33,705 nt of DNA from Gongronella butleri (taxonomy: Eukaryota > Mucoromycota > Mucoromycetes > Mucorales > Cunninghamellaceae). The stretch covers positions 1-33,705 of the forward strand of contig JAIWZP010000101.1 of NCBI GenBank assembly GCA_025201375.1, written 5' to 3'. Every line of letters starts with the position of its first letter. Position 1 is the first letter of the stretch. A program made the translations under genes and the position numbers. The notes under the pieces are model-generated. The model was not told the DNA's origin. It saw only the letters and a program-made list of their open reading frames with translations, and searched no databases. Positions 29,208-33,705 of this stretch are shown here, piece by piece.

Positions 29208-30933
29208 ATGTCCGCCACCGAGAACCAAGACAACACTGAGGTCCTTGAAGAAGGCTCCAAGAACATCCTTCTTGCTATTGCTGCTCAGCTCACCAAAGGG
29301 ATGGACTTGGTAAGCACCCATTCAGAGATGAAACTCGCACTCTTCCCCAAGAATTGGGCTCAATCCCCCCCCCTTTTTTTTTCTTCCTTTGAATAGCAAC
29401 GGGTTGCCCTGCCTACCTTTGTGCTGGAGCCTCGCAGCATGTTGGAGCGTATCACCGACTTTATGTCTCACCCGGACCTGCTGTTTGAGTATGAATTGTG
29501 CCGGAAAATCAAATACCGGATGGACGGAGACGAGCCACGTCGTGCTCAATTTCTATTTTTTTCGTTTTTTTTCTCAGGGCCAAGCAAAAAGACGATCCTC
29601 TTGAACGATTCATCGGCATTGTGCGCTATTACTTGTCGGGCTGGCACATTAAGCCCAAGGTATGGCCATGAAACAGGGGGAAAAAAGTCGTGAAAGAGGA
29701 AAGGGGGCAAGATCAAGATAAAATCAAGGTTTGATACAGAGAAATCACGGACTCAATTTTTTTATTTGGGATTTACAGGGCGTGAAGAAGCCGTACAATC
29801 CTGTGCTGGGCGAAGTGTTCCGCTGCCGCTATAAATACGATGACGGCTCAGAGGCGTTTTATCTTGCGGAGCAAGTGAGCCACCATCCGCCGCGCAGCGC
29901 CTACGTGTACGGTTGCCCAGATCACCACGTGTACATTGAGGGCGACATTCAGCCGAAATCGCGCTTCTATGGCAACTCGGTCGGCACCATCATGGAGGGC
30001 GCCTCACACATTATCCTCATGGATCGATACAACGAGCGCTATGACATTGAAATGCCAAATGTCTATGCGCGCGGCGTCTTGTAAGCATGACCTCACGCGC
30101 ACCCCCCGCTTTTTCCAATGAATCAATTTTTCGAGTCGCACTGACGCTTTTTGTTTTAGGTTTGGTACCATGACCATGGAATTGGGCGACAAGTCAAGGG
30201 TCGCATGCAAGACCAGTGATCTATCATGCGAATTGGACTTTAAGACAAAGGGCTTCTTCTCTGGTCAGTGGAACTCGGTCAGCGGCAAAATTAGAAAGGA
30301 GACGACGCGCGAGGTGCTCTATGAAATCTCGGGCCAATGGTCCGGCGAGATCTTCATCAAGGATTGCAAGGTAAAACAAAAAACAAAAAAACAAGGAAGT
30401 GGCTGATGCTCACGGACGCTAATTTGTCATTTTGCAATTTAGACGGGCGACAAGCAAGTATTATTCGACGCTAACAGTGCCAAGGTGGTCACCAAGATCG
30501 TTCAACCCGAGGCTGAACAAGAAGAATACGAGTCGAGAAGGTAAAAAACCAATTGGACAACGCAGTGCAGCCATTGTCTCACTTTTTTTTTTTTTTTTTT
30601 TGCCCTTTAGATTGTGGTCCAAGCTGAGCGAGGGCATCGCCAAGCGTGACATGGACATGGCCACGGATGCAAAGACCGCCGTGGAGGACAGACAGCGACA
30701 ATTAGCCAAGGAACGCGAAACCACGGGCGCCAAATGGCAACACCGCTTCTTCAAAGAGAATTATGACGACTTTAAATTCAAGGGACTGGATGGGTAAATT
30801 GCCTTTTCATCGTTTTTGCGCGACCATTGACAAGATTTTGCTTTTTTTTTTTTTTTTTACAAGTGTTGACACGTCCAACAAGGAGACCTATAAGCAAGCT
30901 TTGGAAAAGTCCATATTCCCGGCGTCGTCATGA
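29208..30933 (+). CDS. Oxysterol-binding protein, short Osh6/Osh7 type
   Basis: Lipid-transfer protein with a lone OSBP-related domain. Characterised relatives (Osh6/7) exchange phosphatidylserine for PI4P between ER and plasma membrane. Eight exons, 29208-29309, 29397-29488, 29578-29659, 29779-30080, 30160-30370, 30443-30540, 30611-30793 and 30864-30933, give 379 aa. Features in order: PTFVLEPRSMLERITDFMSHPDLL, RYYLSGWHIKPKGVKKPYNPVLGE, and the family signature EQVSHHPP with the PI4P-binding His pair. Then follow GTMTMELGDK..., ISGQWSGEIFIKD, SRRLWSKLSEGI, and a C-terminal charged helix ending KWQHRFFKENYDDFKFKG. There is no PH, ankyrin or FFAT region, so it is the short form. A pyrimidine tract and CAG 10-20 bases before the ATG hint at a 5' UTR intron. 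Confidence 0.93.
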
Positions 30934-31379
30934 GCAGATTCCCCCTCCCCTCCCCTTCCCCCTCCTTCCATCATGTATTTCTCACAATTGACATCTGCCT
31001 TTTTTACTTCGTGCCCCTCTTTTCTTCCCGAACTTTCACGCGCCGGTCTGTTGGCACAACTCCTTTAGAAACTAGACGCTAGTTTTGAATAGACAATGAA
31101 AGGGAGGAATGAATGGGTAGTGAGACAAACAATTCATGATAATCTCGGTTTGGTGCGACTTTCAAAGGGTTTTTGACTGCCAATTTGTGCAGCTGTTGCT
31201 TGGGGAATACAATTCCCAAAGAAAAAGGGAGGCAGGCACTTCTGTGTCACCTTGGGGCCGTGTGTGCGGCGGAAAAAAAAAAAGGGGGCAAAAGGGAAAG
31301 GTGAGAAGACGAACAGCAGGGCGTCCTTTTTTCTTCTTTCTTTTTTTTTTTCGCTTTTCTTCTTGCTCTTTCTTTCATC
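30934..31379. other. Intergenic region between the OSBP and eIF4E2-like genes
   Basis: About 445 bp. It opens with pyrimidine-rich 3' UTR sequence (CCCCTCCCCTCCCC) and ends with long T/C tracts (31325-31376) immediately before the ATG at 31380. No gene or RNA was recognised. Confidence 0.5.
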
Positions 31380-32985
31380 ATGGAAGAAAAGACCATCGAC
31401 CTGGACCATGATAGTGCGGCACTCACCCCGGCTCCTGCTACTTTTTCGCCAACGACACCACCAAACCGCGACGGTAGCCCCAAGCTCAACGGTAATACCC
31501 ACGCCCTATCGCCCGCCGTTTCCGCTTTCCAGTCGTTTTGGCCTGCGCAAAAGAAGCCCTCGTCGTCGTCCTTGCACGTCCCTGTCAATGCATCAGCAGG
31601 CCCGCACTCTGACCCATTGCCCTCGTCCGCGGCAAGACCCAATAAGGACGGCTACGTGTACAAGGATAAATTCGTCGTCCTCGATAGCTCCACAAAGCAG
31701 CGATTGCGTCAGTGTGATCCATTGCCATTGCAATCGTCATGGACCTTTTGGTACGATAGGTAAGCAACTCAAGGTTAAAAAAAATACGCGTTTGCCCTCA
31801 TGTCGCGCCGATTTTTGTTTTTTTTTTACGCGTCGGGCACTCACGGTCCCTTTTTTTCTTGATACCCCCCTTGCTTGATCGTGTTTCAGATACATACACA
31901 ATCTGCCGGCTGCCGAGTACGAAGCCAATTTGCAAAAAATCGCCACCGTGAGCACTGTTCAGGTGAGAATCGCCCTGTCGTGAGCCATTTTGGTCACTCA
32001 TTCACCGCATCATTTTTTTTTTCGTAGAAATTTTGGTCGGTATACAATAACATTGATGGGCCGGACCATCTTGGCTTTCGCAGCAATCTCCATTTTATGC
32101 GTAATGGGATCAAACCCATCTGGTACACATACGAAAAAAAAAAACAATGATAACAAGGTCTGAACGGCTCCTTTTTTTTTTTTTACGTGTTGATGCCAGG
32201 GAGGATCCCAAGAACGCGCACGGGGGCTCGTACAATTTCAAGGTGAACAAGCAGCAATCACCGACGGTGTGGCGCGATTTGATTGTGTTGATGGTCGGCG
32301 AGAATATTGAGCCGTGGGTTCAGGACGAGCTGTGTGGCCTGTCTGTTTCATCACGACAGCAGTGTGACAATTACCAGCTATGGATTGCGTCCACGCAGGA
32401 CAAAAACGAACCCGACGGGAAAATCAAGGCGACACTCATCAAGCATCTGCAGCCTGTCGACATCCAGGCGTTTTATTTCAAGAGTGAGAACCAGAAAGGA
32501 GAAAAAGAGAGAGGAAGCATCAGGATACCGCAAAGTGACGCGTCTGCTCATCCCTTGTGCCATTTTTTTCAATAGTTCACAAGAATCATGCAGCATTTCA
32601 GGGTAATCACGCTTCACCGCGCCATTACCACGCGTCTTCCCATAACGACACGTCCTCCTCCTCATCCCTGTCGCCCGCCGCCGTTGGTGCTAGCCATCAC
32701 CGGTCTAGAACGCCCAATTCAACATCAACGTCGCCATCCGCAGCACATCGCGCTACACCACCATCTTCATATGCCTCGCTGCACGCCTCGCCGTCTTCCA
32801 TGGCAGCAGCAGCCTTGGCCACCTCATCACTTCATCTGTCGTCGCGGCCGTTTGTACAGGTTAAGCAGAAGATTACCGAGGAAAACATAGAGCAGGTCGT
32901 TGCCGACATTGAGCGTCTCAGCATGAAGAAACACAACAAGCCTATCCGCCGGGTAGCAAGTAAACCAATCATTCATTCAAAATAA
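31380..32985 (+). CDS. eIF4E family member, type 2 (4EHP-like), with long C-terminal tail
   Basis: Cap-binding protein related to eIF4E2/4EHP, a class that usually represses translation or acts under stress. Five exons, 31380-31759, 31890-31962, 32028-32122, 32200-32483 and 32576-32985, give 413 aa, about twice a normal eIF4E. The N-terminal ~110 residues are Pro/Ser/Ala-rich. The eIF4E core begins SSWTFWYDR and contains EYEANLQKIATVSTVQKFWSVYNNI and GIKPIWEDPKN, with the cap-stacking Trp of the WED motif; at the place of the other cap-stacking Trp (W56 of mammalian eIF4E) there is Tyr, as in class II members. The core ends near LWIASTQDKNEP...FYFK. After it comes a ~100-residue His/Ser/Ala-rich low-complexity stretch, then a charged helix (ITEENIEQVVADIERLSMKKHNK). 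The tail is supported by an open frame through the last exon but could vary. Confidence 0.88.
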
Positions 32986-33705
32986 AACTATCATTGCGCC
33001 TTTCACCTCCATATGATACGTATGACAGTATGGCACATTGACATTGCGAATGTTGAAGCGAGATTTATCATCCTACGTACTGTAGGTAGCACAGTGCCGT
33101 CTGTTGTATTTGCTGCTTGTAGAGCGTGATCTCATTAGGTAAAAATCACAATGGACACATCCATGTGAAAGAGAATGTGCGATTACAGTACCCTACGTCA
33201 GACGCGCTGGTCGTGTCTGGACTTGTATTTCACAAGTTGTGATAAAAAGAAGAAAAAAAGAAAAGAAGCAAACGCGATGCAAATCGCGATGTGCATTCTC
33301 AGTGCCGCATCCTTGGATTCAAATCCAGATGGCCGGGCACTTGCCTAGTCCGGCTAATCAAGCCCCGCTCACACAACGGCTGCTGTCGCCAGGTTTTTAC
33401 GTTTTACAGTACTGTACTGTATCTGACACCTGAGTCACAAGTTGTGTTACACGAGTGACAACGAGTGACAAAATCACAGCCAAATTTTAGCCCAGTGACA
33501 GCGGCCATTTGTCGGGGTCACAAGAAAATGGCACAATACATAATGTATTGTACCATGTCTCGCCTCATTTTTGTCAAGTACACAATGTACGTGACATTTT
33601 CTGAGTGACACGGCCCTGAGGTTCCGGACCATGATATTGTAGTGACCTTTTTTTTTTTGCGCGTTGATGGATGGGTGGGCTCAATGTGGTGATCCCCCCT
33701 TTTTT
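32986..33705. other. Terminal repeat-rich non-coding region with TACTGTA and GTGACA motifs
   Basis: No gene was recognised. Five TACTGTA/TACAGTA heptamers lie at about 33078-33420, three of them overlapping near 33404. A 10-bp tandem repeat (ACGAGTGACA, 33451-33470) begins a series of GTGACA words. A perfect 9-bp inverted repeat is centred on 33542, and a 15-mer near 33498 is shared with about 322. AATAAA at 32982 is the likely polyadenylation signal of the eIF4E2-like gene. Confidence 0.6.
33533..33551. repeat. Perfect short inverted repeat
   Basis: ACAATACAT and ATGTATTGT are perfect complements separated by one A. A second, shorter pair (GTACA/TGTAC) follows at about 33579-33591. Both fall in a run of GTGACA words; it may be the middle or edge of a small degenerate element. 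Confidence 0.6.

Noticed and set aside
33300..33345. tRNA-like T-arm (GGATTCAAATCC)
   Set aside because: No matching acceptor, D-arm or anticodon arm could be placed upstream at the right distance.
1..33705. CRISPR array, rRNA genes
   Set aside because: No regularly spaced direct repeats with unique spacers and no rRNA-like sequence were seen.

Overview
The window looks like nuclear DNA of a filamentous fungus, most likely an early-diverging lineage such as Mucoromycota. This placement is inferred from gene content and intron style, not from a search. The evidence is: small introns (about 55-145 bp) in every gene, very often with an A-run just after the GT donor and a T-run just before the AG acceptor; a Mid1-type calcium channel subunit, a fungal-type protein; a free-standing anthranilate phosphoribosyltransferase; and closely packed divergent or convergent genes separated by accessory repeat islands.

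Layout. 1-1877: mostly non-coding, with a diverged dispersed repeat and one doubtful cysteine-rich ORF. 1878-3350 (+): Aurora-type kinase. 3699-5085 (-): GDP-mannose pyrophosphorylase. 5365-6732 (+): five-exon gene of unknown function. 6733-9362: repeat island with a 199-bp Tc1/mariner/pogo-like MITE and about 20 copies of TACTGTA/TACAGTA. 9363-11881 (-): mitochondrial m-AAA protease. 12282-12765 (-): cytochrome c oxidase subunit COX6/COX5A. 13444-14739 (+): anthranilate phosphoribosyltransferase, with a TGACTCA (Gcn4-type) site upstream. 14740-21461: gene-poor island holding a nearly perfect tandem duplication of a 1.67-kb unit with a G-rich array, each unit ending in a strong hairpin plus CTAG, followed by a diverged third partial copy. 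21659-25468 (+): intron-containing Fanzor (eukaryotic TnpB relative, RNA-guided nuclease) of about 1161 aa with catalytic residues visible. 26095-27684 (+): Mid1-like stretch-activated calcium channel subunit. 28138-28953 (+): small SCP2 sterol-carrier protein. 29208-30933 (+): short oxysterol-binding protein (Osh6/7 type). 31380-32985 (+): eIF4E type 2 (4EHP-like) protein with a long Ser/His/Ala tail. 32986-33705: second TACTGTA-rich repeat region.

The housekeeping genes show no shared pathway beyond chance neighbourhood, although the SCP2 and OSBP genes are adjacent lipid-transfer genes and the COX6 and m-AAA genes are adjacent mitochondrial genes on the same strand. The accessory centre is the noteworthy part: a Fanzor nuclease gene lies about 1.7 kb downstream of a recently duplicated element whose ends recall Helitron 3' termini. 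All exon joins below were worked out by hand from GT/AG positions and reading-frame continuity; none has transcript support.
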